Source of the DNA: an uncultured Lachnospiraceae bacterium
GTDB taxonomy: Bacteria > Bacillota > Clostridia > Lachnospirales > Lachnospiraceae
DNA: 49,315 nt
Reading direction: 5' to 3'
NCBI GenBank assembly: GCA_944381515.1
Contig: CALWLM010000075.1
Coordinates: forward strand, 1-49,315
Position numbers and translations under genes: made by a program
Part shown: positions 19,895 to 28,112 of the stretch, in pieces
Layout: each line of letters starts with the position of its first letter
How positions within the stretch are numbered: the first letter of the stretch is position 1
The notes under the pieces: generated by a model
Told to the model about the DNA's origin: nothing
Databases searched by the model: none
The model's input: the letters and a program-made list of their open reading frames with translations, nothing else

Positions 19895-20815
19895 GTGAGT
19901 GACTCAATAACTGTGAACGCATCGCCCCGTGTCCGCACAGATGGAGAATGGAGCCGTCTGATGCTCGATATGGAGATTGCGCTGCTGCCGGCGGTCCTGT
20001 TTGCGGCCTACCAGTTTGGAATGGACGCCATAAAGGTAATGATCGCCAGTGTGCTGGCCAGCGTGCTGACCGAGTGGATTTATGAGGTCTGTCTGAAGAA
20101 AAAGGCCAGAATTGCCAATGGCACCGCCGTGGTGACGGGCCTTCTCCTGGGCCTGACTCTGCCGGCCGGTGTGAATCTGTATGTACCGATTGTGGGCGGA
20201 ATCTTTGCTACCCTGGTGGTGGTGCTTCTCTATGGCGGCTATGGCCAGCATTTTATGGTTCCGGCTCTGGTTTCCCGGTGTTTTCTGCTGATCAGCTTTT
20301 CCAGCCAGATGACTACATATACGGTGGACGGTATTTCTTCGGCCACTCCTCTGGCCGTGCTGCAGCAGGGCGGTACGCCTGATTTGATGGACATGCTGAT
20401 CGGAACCACCAATGGATGTATCGGCGAGGTTTCTGCCATTGCCATCCTGATCGGCCTGGCTTATCTGCTGATTCGCAGAGCGGCCAAGTGGATTACCCCT
20501 TTGGTCTATGTGATTGTATTTGTGGGATATCTGGGGCTGTTTGGCGGCCATGGCTTCGATATGAATTATATTGGCGCACAGGTATTGGGAGGCGGCTTCC
20601 TGTTCGCTGTGGCTTTCTTTGCCAGCGACCTGGTGATCAACCCGAAGACGGCGTTGGGTCAGGTGATTTATGGCGTGCTTCTGGGCCTTTTGACGGGCCT
20701 GTACCGGACGTTGGGAACGACGACGGAGAGTGTCTCTTATGCGGTAATTTGCTGTAATCTGCTGATTCCGCTGATTGACAAGTTCCTGCCCGGAAAAGAA
20801 AAGGAGGCGGCCTGA
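19895..20815 (+). CDS. rnfD: Rnf complex subunit RnfD (paralogue 1)
   Basis: Membrane subunit of the ion-pumping ferredoxin:NAD oxidoreductase, carrying a covalent FMN. About ten membrane segments. The flavinylation motif DGISSATPL is canonical, with Thr150 as the predicted FMN-linked residue. The usual NPA motif region instead reads FMVPALVSR. The frame is open from 19820, but GTG 19895 after AGAGGTG gives the better start (306 residues, MSDSITVNASPRVR). It begins the order D-G-E-A-B; unlike the common clostridial rnfCDGEAB operon, no rnfC precedes it. A second RnfD is encoded at 26188. Confidence 0.93.
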   Translation: MSDSITVNASPRVRTDGEWSRLMLDMEIALLPAVLFAAYQFGMDAIKVMIASVLASVLTEWIYEVCLKKKARIANGTAVVTGLLLGLTLPAGVNLYVPIVGGIFATLVVVLLYGGYGQHFMVPALVSRCFLLISFSSQMTTYTVDGISSATPLAVLQQGGTPDLMDMLIGTTNGCIGEVSAIAILIGLAYLLIRRAAKWITPLVYVIVFVGYLGLFGGHGFDMNYIGAQVLGGGFLFAVAFFASDLVINPKTALGQVIYGVLLGLLTGLYRTLGTTTESVSYAVICCNLLIPLIDKFLPGKEKEAA

Positions 20816-20817
20816 CG

Positions 20818-21423
20818 ATGGACATTAAGAAAATTTTGAAAGATACGGCAGTTTTGTTAGTGATTACCGTGGTCTCCGGTCTGCTGCTGGGTCTGGCCTA
20901 CGAGATAACGGCTCCGGTGATTGCGGCCAACCAGGAGGAAGAAAAGGCGGCCTCTTACCGCGGTGTATTTACCGATGCAGCTTCCTTTGCAAGCCGTGAG
21001 GATTTGCTGGAGCAGGCGGCAGGCGTGATGGCGGACAATGGAATTACAAATGTGTCCGTCACCGATGTAATGGAGGCGCAGGATGCTTCCGGCGCCGTTA
21101 TCGGTTATGCGCTCAGCCTCTCTACCAACGGATACGGCGGAGAGCTGGTCATTGCTTATGGTTATGGAGTGGACGGTACCTCCATGGGTATCGATATTCT
21201 GGTGAGCTCCGAATCTTCGGGTCTGGGTTCCCGGGCCAGCGAGCCGGAGTTCAAGGATCAGTTTGCCGGCAAGGCGGTGGACAGCTTCTCTTATGTGAGA
21301 AGCGGCGCGTCTGCCGAAAATGAGATCAACGCGATTACCGGCGCTACGGTCACCACAGAAGCCGTGACGAATGCTGTCAACGCAGGTATTATCTTTGGAC
21401 GCTACTGCGCACAGAATGGTTGA
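20818..21423 (+). CDS. rnfG: Rnf complex subunit RnfG
   Basis: Extracytoplasmic FMN-carrying Rnf subunit anchored by one N-terminal membrane segment (residues about 10-30). The FMN_bind domain has NGYGGELVIAYGYG, then SSGLGSRASEPEFKDQFAG, and the flavinylation motif ITGATVTTEAV with Thr177; the usual Asp six residues before the Thr is Asn171. 201 residues. The start is 2 bp after the rnfD1 stop, so translation is coupled. FMN attachment needs ApbE. Confidence 0.95.
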   Translation: MDIKKILKDTAVLLVITVVSGLLLGLAYEITAPVIAANQEEEKAASYRGVFTDAASFASREDLLEQAAGVMADNGITNVSVTDVMEAQDASGAVIGYALSLSTNGYGGELVIAYGYGVDGTSMGIDILVSSESSGLGSRASEPEFKDQFAGKAVDSFSYVRSGASAENEINAITGATVTTEAVTNAVNAGIIFGRYCAQNG

Positions 21424-21440
21424 GGGGAGGAGAGAGAACG

Positions 21441-22121
21441 ATGAAGATGAATAAACATCTGGATGCGATATACAACGGTATTGTCCGTGAAAACCCTACC
21501 TTTGTCCTGATGCTGGGCATGTGTCCCACCCTGGCGGTGAGTACCACGGCTATCAATGGCGCCGGCATGGGTATTTCCACTACGGTGGTGCTGATTCTGT
21601 CTAACATGCTGATTGCAGCCCTGCGCAAGATCATTCCCGATGGGGTGCGTATGCCCGCCTACATTGTGGTGGTGGCTACCTTCGTTACCCTGGTTGACTT
21701 TATTATGGAAGCCTATACGGGAGCCCTGTACGATGCTTTGGGAATCTATATTCCGCTGATCGTGGTGAACTGTATTATTCTGGGCCGTGCGGAAGCTTAT
21801 GCGTCCAAGAATACTGTGAGCATGTCGGCCTGCGACGGACTGGGCATGGGCATCGGCTTTACGGTTGCGCTGGTGGTCATTGGTCTAATTCGTGAATTCC
21901 TGGGAGCCGGTACGGTTTTCGGAATCCAGGTTTATGAGGCCAGCAGCGTTTTTGAGCCGATTGCCATTATTACCAGAGCGCCGGGAGCTTTCCTGGTATT
22001 GGCCATGCTTGCGGCTCTGCAGAATAAATTCAAGATGAAATCTGCTACCAACGGACTAAACGGCACCGAGGAAAAGGGCTGTGCCAGCGACTGCGAGTCC
22101 TGCGGCGGCGGATGCCAGTAA
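21441..22121 (+). CDS. rnfE: Rnf complex subunit RnfE with a cysteine-rich tail
   Basis: Integral membrane subunit which, with RnfA, ligates a [2Fe-2S] cluster inside the membrane. Six membrane segments in two inverted halves; cluster cysteines are Cys28 (LGMCPTLAV) and Cys111 (VVNCIILGRAEA). The diagnostic LIREFLGAGTVFG is present. ATG 21441 after GGGGAGGAGAG is the start (226 residues). Oddly, the cytoplasmic C-terminus ends in a Cys-x3-Cys-x2-Cys-x3-Cys tail (Cys214, 218, 221, 225), which could hold a metal or Fe-S centre. Confidence 0.94.
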   Translation: MKMNKHLDAIYNGIVRENPTFVLMLGMCPTLAVSTTAINGAGMGISTTVVLILSNMLIAALRKIIPDGVRMPAYIVVVATFVTLVDFIMEAYTGALYDALGIYIPLIVVNCIILGRAEAYASKNTVSMSACDGLGMGIGFTVALVVIGLIREFLGAGTVFGIQVYEASSVFEPIAIITRAPGAFLVLAMLAALQNKFKMKSATNGLNGTEEKGCASDCESCGGGCQ

Positions 22122-22136
22122 GGGAGGAGAACAGTC

Positions 22137-22712
22137 ATGCAGGAATTGATTATTATTATAATTACAGCTGCTCTTTTGAGCAATGTAGTGCTGAGCCAGT
22201 TCTTGGGCATCTGTTCCTTCCTGGGCGTTTCCACCAAGACCGATGTGGCTCTGGGCATGGGCGGGGCCGTGGTATTTGTTATCACGGTAGCCTCGGCGGT
22301 TGCTTTTGGTCTGTACCAGATTCTTGAGCTTTTGAAATTGCAGTATCTGGACACGATCGTGTTCATTCTGGTTATCGCCTGTCTGGTACAGATCGTTGAG
22401 TCCTTTTTCAAAAAATATGTACCGGCCCTGTATCGGGCTCTGGGTGTGTATCTGCCTCTGATCACTACCAACTGCGCCGTGCTGGGCGTGGCTCTGACCA
22501 ATGTGCAGAACAACTATAATTTCTGGCAGAGCGTGGCCTGCGGCTTTGGAACGGCCATGGGCTATCTGATCGCCATCGTTATTCTGGCTGGTATTCGTGA
22601 GCGCAATGCAGCCAATGACGTGCCGGCTCCTTTCAAGGGTTCTCCGATCGTGATGATCACCGCCTGCCTGATGGCAATTGCCTTTTTCGGTTTTGCCAAT
22701 CTGAGCATTTAA
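22137..22712 (+). CDS. rnfA: Rnf complex subunit RnfA
   Basis: Integral membrane partner of RnfE in the Rnf complex, 191 residues. It starts with LLSNVVLSQFLGICSFLGVS (Cys26), repeats the pattern in the second half as LPLITTNCAVLGVAL (Cys113) and ends with FKGSPIVMITACLMAIAFFGF. The two cysteines are expected to coordinate the intramembrane [2Fe-2S] cluster with the RnfE pair. It lies between rnfE and rnfB in the standard order, with GGGAGGAGAAC upstream of the ATG. Confidence 0.96.
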   Translation: MQELIIIIITAALLSNVVLSQFLGICSFLGVSTKTDVALGMGGAVVFVITVASAVAFGLYQILELLKLQYLDTIVFILVIACLVQIVESFFKKYVPALYRALGVYLPLITTNCAVLGVALTNVQNNYNFWQSVACGFGTAMGYLIAIVILAGIRERNAANDVPAPFKGSPIVMITACLMAIAFFGFANLSI

Positions 22713-22724
22713 GGAGGAGGAGCT

Positions 22725-23504
22725 ATGTCTGTTACAGGAATTGTACTAGCGATCAGTTTTCAAAATGTAATGTACGCCACTCTGATGGTAGGCGGCGTTG
22801 GTCTGGTTATCGGCCTGCTTCTGGGTGTGACCGGCTATATTTTCCGAGTGGAGATCGATGAAAAGCAGCAGGCGATCCGTGCCTGCCTGCCCGGCAACAA
22901 CTGCGGCGGCTGCGGTTATCCCGGCTGCGACGGCCTGGCCGAAGCGATCTTTAAGGGCGAGGCGCCGGTGAATGCCTGTCCCGTGGGCGGAGCGGCTGTC
23001 GCGGCTAAAATTGCCGAGGTTATAGGCGTGGAGGTTGCCGATGTGCCGGCTGCCGAGGGCAAGAAGGCCTTTGTAAAATGTAAGGGCGATAACGATACAG
23101 CCGTGCTGAATGATAAGGGCCGTAAGGTCTGCAAATATGGCTGTATCGCCTGCGGTCTGTGCGTAAAGGCCTGTGCCTTTGACGCGATTCACGTGGTAAA
23201 CGGCGTGGCTGTGGTAGACCGGGAGAAGTGCGTGGGCTGCGGAGCCTGCGCGGCCAAGTGTCCCAAGAAGATCATCGAACTTGTTCCCGAATCCAAGGAG
23301 CATATGGTGGCCTGCAGCAACCACGATACGGGCAAGGAGGTTCGGGCGGTCTGCAAGGCTGGCTGCATTGCCTGCGGCATGTGTGCGAAGAACTGTCCGG
23401 AGGGAGCCATTGCCGTGGAGGACAACCTGGCTGTCATTGACTATGAGAAATGCACGAACTGCGGCACCTGCAAGGAGAAATGCCCGGTGAAGGTGATTCG
23501 GTAA
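22725..23504 (+). CDS. rnfB: Rnf complex subunit RnfB (ferredoxin-like)
   Basis: Electron-input subunit that accepts electrons from reduced ferredoxin on the cytoplasmic face. One N-terminal membrane helix, then a Fes domain (NNCGGCGYPGCDGL with the fourth Cys in NACPVGG) and four CxxCxxCxxxC motifs: CIACGLCVKAC, CVGCGACAAKC, CIACGMCAKNC and CTNCGTCKEKC. That predicts five [4Fe-4S] clusters in 259 residues. It follows rnfA after AAGGAGGAGGAG. It is the only RnfB in the window, so locus 2 has none of its own. Confidence 0.96.
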   Translation: MSVTGIVLAISFQNVMYATLMVGGVGLVIGLLLGVTGYIFRVEIDEKQQAIRACLPGNNCGGCGYPGCDGLAEAIFKGEAPVNACPVGGAAVAAKIAEVIGVEVADVPAAEGKKAFVKCKGDNDTAVLNDKGRKVCKYGCIACGLCVKACAFDAIHVVNGVAVVDREKCVGCGACAAKCPKKIIELVPESKEHMVACSNHDTGKEVRAVCKAGCIACGMCAKNCPEGAIAVEDNLAVIDYEKCTNCGTCKEKCPVKVIR

Positions 23505-23520
23505 GAGGGGAGTGTGCGAC

Positions 23521-24567
23521 ATGGAAGAGAAGAAACAGGGTTTCCTCAGCACCTATAAGTGCCTGGTATTCTTTGTGGTCATGGCGGTTGCGGCTGTCGT
23601 GGTCGTGCTGGTGAAGCCCAAAGCAGATGTATATACGGCTACGGCCCAGGGTTATATGGGCGACGTTACGGTGCAGGTATCCGTGAAGGACGGCGTGATC
23701 ACTTCGGTAGTGGTGACGCAGCAAAGTGAGACGCCTGAAATTGCGGGGGCTGCTATGGAGCAGATTCCTGCGGCTATAGTAGAGAAACAGAACGTAGATG
23801 TGGATGTGGTCAGCGGTGCGACCTATGCCAGCCGGGCTATTATGACGGCGGTGGCAGATTGCATGAAGCAGGCGGGCCTGACGCCTGCGGAGATTCCTGA
23901 GACCACCGCAGCAGAGCAGGAGACGGAGAGCGGCTCCGGCGAAACGGCAGGCGGGCAGGAGAGCGCAGCCATCAGCGGACTGACTGCGGGAACCTATACG
24001 GCTTCGGCAGACGGCTATGGCGGTGAAGTGACCGTGACCATTACGGTGGGAGATGACGGAAGCATCACCGATGTGGCAATCGAAGGAGCGAACGAGACGC
24101 CCGGCATCGGCGCGGCAGCTATCGAACAGTTCCAGACGGAAATCCTGGAGAATCAGGCGATTCCTGAGGCGGTCAGCGGCGCCAGCTTTACCAGCAACGC
24201 GGTGATTGCTGCCCTGACGGATTGCGTGGAGCAGGCGGGCGGCAGCGCGGCAGGCGGAGAGGCTGAGAATTCCGGAAGTGCCTCGCAGGCAGGAAGCCTG
24301 ACAGCCGGCACTTATACGGCCACGGCTCAGGGAATGGGCGAGATTACCGTAACCCTTACGGTGGGAGATGACGGAAGCATCACCGACGTAGTCATTGACG
24401 GCCCGGATGAGACGGAAGGAATTGGCAGTACTGCGATTGAGCAGCTGCAGCCGGCGATTCTGGAGGCCCAGTCCGCTGATGTGGACATCGTTTCCTCCGC
24501 TACGATTACCAGCAACGCGGTAATCGCGGCTGTGCAGGATTGTATTGAGCAGGCATCTCAGGGATGA
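23521..24567 (+). CDS. Membrane-anchored protein with three FMN-binding domains (FMN1)
   Basis: Last gene of rnf locus 1; predicted extracytoplasmic electron carrier. One N-terminal membrane anchor (about 14-31) without a lipobox, then three FMN_bind repeats joined by Ala/Gly/Ser/Glu-rich linkers. Flavinylation motifs: DVVSGAT (Thr101), EAVSGAS (Ser222; both the Asp and the Thr are replaced) and DIVSSAT (Thr328). Each domain ends with a Cys exactly 13 residues after that position (Cys114, 235, 341). The frame is open from GTG 23512, but ATG 23521 is 9 nt after GAGGGGAG, giving 348 residues. There is no catalytic FAD domain, so it probably passes electrons on. Confidence 0.88.
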   Translation: MEEKKQGFLSTYKCLVFFVVMAVAAVVVVLVKPKADVYTATAQGYMGDVTVQVSVKDGVITSVVVTQQSETPEIAGAAMEQIPAAIVEKQNVDVDVVSGATYASRAIMTAVADCMKQAGLTPAEIPETTAAEQETESGSGETAGGQESAAISGLTAGTYTASADGYGGEVTVTITVGDDGSITDVAIEGANETPGIGAAAIEQFQTEILENQAIPEAVSGASFTSNAVIAALTDCVEQAGGSAAGGEAENSGSASQAGSLTAGTYTATAQGMGEITVTLTVGDDGSITDVVIDGPDETEGIGSTAIEQLQPAILEAQSADVDIVSSATITSNAVIAAVQDCIEQASQG

Positions 24568-24577
24568 GATGCGTTAT

Positions 24578-24628
24578 GGGAGGCGGCGAGGACAGCGTGA
24601 GAGCTGGCCTGCCGGCCTCCCCTTTTTT
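24578..24628 (+). terminator. Terminator of rnf locus 1
   Basis: GGGAGGCGGC (24578-24587) pairs with GCCGGCCTCCC (24611-24621, one bulged G), followed by CTTTTTT. A second perfect hairpin, GCATCTCA-GGGA-TGAGATGC (24553-24572), spans the stop codon just before it. Confidence 0.8.
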
Positions 24629-24760
24629 CCGGCCGAAGGCCTCCATACTCGTTTCCCCTTGCCCGTCCGATATCGATGCAGCCTTGTGTGCAGGCACACA
24701 GTCTGCACCGCCGCCGTCCGGGGCTTTCACAAAAATTAACGGGGTTGTCCGGAAAATATC

Positions 24761-24789
24761 TTTACAAATTGCGGAAGCGATGGTAGTAT
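24761..24789 (+). promoter_or_regulatory. Promoter of rnf locus 2
   Basis: TTTACA (24761-24766), a 17-nt spacer and TAGTAT (24784-24789), 46 bp before rnfC and after the locus 1 terminator. TGTGTGC-AG-GCACACA (about 24686-24701) is a palindrome further upstream. Confidence 0.6.
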
Positions 24790-24835
24790 AAAGTCTGTAT
24801 GTGTGTTTGAATTCTAAACGAAAGGATTAAGTGAG

Positions 24836-26188
24836 ATGAAGAATCAAGATTATACCGTTTTTCATGGCGGTGTACATCCCACGGATGGTTCGGACAAGGC
24901 GCTCAGCAGCGGCAAGCCGATCGTGGAATACACGCCAAAAGTGGTAGAGATTTCTATGGCTCAGACCGGACCCAGCTTATGTGAGCTGCTGGTGAAGGAG
25001 GGTGACCACGTGGACAGAGGACAGCTGATTGGTTCTCCGGCCAACTTTTTTGCGGTTAAACTCCATGCCAGTGTCAGTGGTACGGTGAAGGAGATTAAAA
25101 AAGTGCAGAATGGACCCAAGGAGGTTCCGGTCTGCGTTATCGAGGCTGACGAGGTACAGCCGCCGGTGGAAGATCTCCCTTATCGTCATCAGATTGTAGA
25201 TCTTTCTTCTTATACTAAGGAGCAGCTGATCAGCTTGATGGAGGAGGGCGGTATCACGGGTATGGGCGGCGCAGGCTTCCCTTCCCATGTAAAGTACAAG
25301 CCCAATAAGCCCATCGAGTATGTGCTGATCAACGCGGCGGAGTGTGAGCCCTATCTGACCTGCGACCATCGGATGATGCTGGAGCACAGCTGGGAATTCT
25401 TAAATGGCGTAAATGCTATGGTGAAGGCCGGCGGTGCAAAGAAGGGTTATATCTGCATGGAGGACAACAAGCAGGACGTTGCGGATCATCTGAACAGCCT
25501 GCTGGCGGGCTGCGATGTGCCTTTTGAGGTAAAGGTACTGCCTACCAAGTATCCTCAGGGCGGTGAGCGTCAGCTGATTCTGGCCGTAACCGGCAGAGAA
25601 ATTCCCGCCGGCGGACTGCCTGCCGATGCGGGCTGCATCGTTTCCAATGTACAGAGCGCCAAGGCTATGGGCGATATGGTATTTGCCGGAATTCCTTCCA
25701 TTACCCGCTGCATCACCATCACCGGCCTGGTAAAAGATCCGAAGAACTTCCTGGTACCCCTGGGAACGCCGATCCGCGAGCTGGTGGCTCTGGCCGGCGG
25801 TATTTCCGAAAAGGAAAACAAGGTAATTCTGGGCGGCCCCATGACCGGTCCCTGCATTGGCAGCAATATGACCGGCGATGATATCACGCAGTGTGTTACC
25901 AAGGTAAACGGCGGCCTTCTGGTGCTGGAGAATGACCATATTGTGGAGTCTCCCTGCATCCGCTGCGGCGGCTGTGCGCTTGCATGTCCGGCTGGCCTCT
26001 CGCCTTTTAAGATTGATCATGCTTATCGTGCCGGCAACCTGGCTCTGTGCGAGGCTCTGCATGCAACGGAGTGCATTGCCTGCGGCTGCTGCTCCTATAC
26101 CTGCCCGGCCAAGCGTGAGCTTACCTTCTATAATACCAAGGCTCGTGACGCCGTAAAAGCAATGATTCGCGAAAGGGGGAAGAAATAA
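24836..26188 (+). CDS. rnfC: Rnf complex subunit RnfC
   Basis: Peripheral NADH- and FMN-binding subunit with two [4Fe-4S] clusters. It starts with FHGGVHP, has the flavin/nucleotide loop GGITGMGGAGFPSHVKY and INAAECEPYLTCDHRMM, an SLBB region, and C-terminal cluster motifs CIRCGGCALAC (Cys374-384) and CIACGCCSYTC (Cys413-423). 450 residues is normal. It is the only RnfC in the window and opens locus 2 rather than locus 1. The stop codon overlaps the start of the second rnfD by one base. Confidence 0.96.
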   Translation: MKNQDYTVFHGGVHPTDGSDKALSSGKPIVEYTPKVVEISMAQTGPSLCELLVKEGDHVDRGQLIGSPANFFAVKLHASVSGTVKEIKKVQNGPKEVPVCVIEADEVQPPVEDLPYRHQIVDLSSYTKEQLISLMEEGGITGMGGAGFPSHVKYKPNKPIEYVLINAAECEPYLTCDHRMMLEHSWEFLNGVNAMVKAGGAKKGYICMEDNKQDVADHLNSLLAGCDVPFEVKVLPTKYPQGGERQLILAVTGREIPAGGLPADAGCIVSNVQSAKAMGDMVFAGIPSITRCITITGLVKDPKNFLVPLGTPIRELVALAGGISEKENKVILGGPMTGPCIGSNMTGDDITQCVTKVNGGLLVLENDHIVESPCIRCGGCALACPAGLSPFKIDHAYRAGNLALCEALHATECIACGCCSYTCPAKRELTFYNTKARDAVKAMIRERGKK

Positions 26189-27096
26189 TGGCTGAGTTAC
26201 ATATCAACCCGAATTTGAGAACTCCCAAGACCACGCAGAAAATCATGCTGGATGTGTGCATTGCTTTGCTGCCGGCTCTTATCTATTCGACGGTGATTTT
26301 TGGAGTTAACGCTCTGCTGCTGACGGTAATCTCTGTGGTTACCTGTATGGCGGCGGAGGGAATCTGGCAGCTGATCCGGGGGGAGCAGCTGACGGTGGGC
26401 GATCTGAGCGCTGCCGTGACCGGTATTCTGATTGCTTTTAATATGTCTTCTACCACTCCCATCTGGGTGGTGATGATCGCCGACGTCTTTGCTATTATTG
26501 TAGTGAAGCAGGTATTCGGCGGCATCGGCAGCAATGTGGTTAATCCTGCTTTGATGGGCAGACTGTTCACCATGGTGGTTTATCCGGGACAGATGATGAG
26601 CTATGCTGCTCCCGGCGCCGTTGATACGGTGGCGTCTCCCACGGTGCTCAGCGCGGTAAAGAGCGGCAGCGAGGTTGCCTACAGCGCCTGGGATATGATT
26701 ATTGGAAATATTCCCGGCGCTCTGGGCGAGACCAGCGCTCTGCTTTTGCTGGTGGGCTTTCTGTATCTGGCCTTTAAGAAGGAAGTCAACGTACTGGCGG
26801 CCGTGGTCTACATTGTTGTGGTCGGCGCAGTCAGCGGTATCTTAAACGGCAATTTTGCCGCCAGCTTCTTTGCCGGCGGTCTGTTCCTGGGCGGTCTGTT
26901 CATGCTGACCGACTACGTTTTTGTCAGCAAGAAGGGCAAGGTTCTCTATGCTCTTGCGGCGGCTGTGATCACAATTCTGGTGCGTCAGTTCAGCCCTTAT
27001 CCCGAGGGCGTCTGCTTCGGCATTCTGATTGCGAACTGCCTGGCTTACTTTGTGGACAAAATTGACAAGAAGCCCCATGTATACGGGATTAAATAA
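26188..27096 (+). CDS. rnfD: Rnf complex subunit RnfD (paralogue 2)
   Basis: Second RnfD-type membrane protein, 302 residues, about ten membrane segments. It keeps the classical loop GGIGSNVVNPALMGRLF (NPA motif) followed by YPGQMMSYA, but its flavinylation site reads DTVASPTVL instead of D-x-x-S/T-x-A-T-P-L; Thr152 is retained while the Ala and Pro around it are changed. FMN attachment is therefore less certain than in paralogue 1. It is directly coupled to rnfC (ATG overlaps the stop codon) and followed by FMN2. Confidence 0.9.
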   Translation: MAELHINPNLRTPKTTQKIMLDVCIALLPALIYSTVIFGVNALLLTVISVVTCMAAEGIWQLIRGEQLTVGDLSAAVTGILIAFNMSSTTPIWVVMIADVFAIIVVKQVFGGIGSNVVNPALMGRLFTMVVYPGQMMSYAAPGAVDTVASPTVLSAVKSGSEVAYSAWDMIIGNIPGALGETSALLLLVGFLYLAFKKEVNVLAAVVYIVVVGAVSGILNGNFAASFFAGGLFLGGLFMLTDYVFVSKKGKVLYALAAAVITILVRQFSPYPEGVCFGILIANCLAYFVDKIDKKPHVYGIK

Positions 27097-27110
27097 GAGG
27101 AGGAGTTAAG

Positions 27111-28097
27111 ATGAACGAGAAAAAATCTAACGGCTTCGCGGCTCTGATCCTCTCTGTGGTCGTGGCCCTTGTCGCTGTGTTTGGCGTGAAATTTGCCGGC
27201 GGTACGGCTGCCCTGTCTGAGGAAACGCCCGGAGGCGGCAGTGAAGGCGGTTTTACAGCAGGTACTTACACCGCAACGGAGGACGGTTTTAACGGCGATG
27301 TGACGGTGACGATTACCTTTGGCGATGATGGTACGATTACCGATGTAGTGATAGACGGACCTGGCGAGACTCCTGAGTTTGGCGGAAATGCCATCACCGA
27401 GCTGCAGGCTTCGATTCTGGAGAATCAGGCTGTGCCCACCGATGTGGTCAGCGGCGCCAGCGTTACCAGCGGCGCAGTGATTGCTGCGGCTCAGTCCTGC
27501 TTTGATCAGGCTGCCGGCGCAGCTGCAGGCAGCTCTGCGGGAGGCACCTACACGGCTACGGAGAAGGGTTATGGCGGTGATGTAACCGTGACCATGACCG
27601 TTGACGGAGAAGGAACCATTACGGATGTAGTAATTGAAGGTCCCGACGAAACGCCGGGAATCGGAGCGGCCGCCATTGAGCAGATCCAGGCAGATATCCT
27701 GGAGAACCAGGCTGTGCCCACCGATGTGGTCAGCGGCGCAACCTACAGCAGCAATGCGGCGATCGCTGCGGCTCAGTCCTGCCTGGATCAGGCTGCTGCC
27801 GGGGGCGGAAACGCCGGCGGGGCTGCCGGCGGCCAGACCTACACGGCTACGGAGAAGGGTTATGGCGGTGATGTAACCGTTACCATGACCATTGCCGATG
27901 ACGGAACGATTACAGATGTGGTGATTGAGGGTCCCGACGAGACACCGGGAATCGGAGCGGCCGCCATTGAGCAGATCCAGGTGGATATCCTGGAGAACCA
28001 GGCTGTGCCCACTGATGTGGTCAGCGGCGCAACCTACAGCAGCAATGCGGCGATCGCTGCGGCCCAGTCCTGCCTGGATCAGGCTGCAGGCAATTAA
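27111..28097 (+). CDS. Membrane-anchored protein with three FMN-binding domains (FMN2)
   Basis: Occupies the position of rnfG in locus 2. One N-terminal membrane anchor (about 9-28), a Gly-rich linker, then three FMN_bind repeats with motifs DVVSGAS (Ser117), DVVSGAT (Thr211) and DVVSGAT (Thr308). Repeats 2 and 3 are almost identical and exactly 97 residues apart, indicating a recent duplication. A Cys again follows each site by 13 residues (Cys130, 224, 321), and these are the only cysteines. 328 residues; ATG after AGAGGAGGAGTTAAG. Predicted role: extracytoplasmic flavin electron carrier accepting electrons from RnfC/RnfD2. Confidence 0.88.
   Translation: MNEKKSNGFAALILSVVVALVAVFGVKFAGGTAALSEETPGGGSEGGFTAGTYTATEDGFNGDVTVTITFGDDGTITDVVIDGPGETPEFGGNAITELQASILENQAVPTDVVSGASVTSGAVIAAAQSCFDQAAGAAAGSSAGGTYTATEKGYGGDVTVTMTVDGEGTITDVVIEGPDETPGIGAAAIEQIQADILENQAVPTDVVSGATYSSNAAIAAAQSCLDQAAAGGGNAGGAAGGQTYTATEKGYGGDVTVTMTIADDGTITDVVIEGPDETPGIGAAAIEQIQVDILENQAVPTDVVSGATYSSNAAIAAAQSCLDQAAGN
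27549..28089 (+). repeat. 291-bp tandem DNA repeat inside FMN2
   Basis: Two copies, about 27549-27798 and 27840-28089, with a period of exactly 291 bp. Long stretches are identical at the DNA level, including synonymous positions. The variable part is the Ala/Gly linker between the domains. Confidence 0.9.
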
Positions 28098-28112
28098 AGG
28101 AGGGTGAATGCG

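Noticed and set aside
28104..28112. GTG 28104 as the start of the RnfA/E-like protein
   Set aside because: It overlaps the AAGGAGGG ribosome binding site; ATG 28113 has normal spacing.
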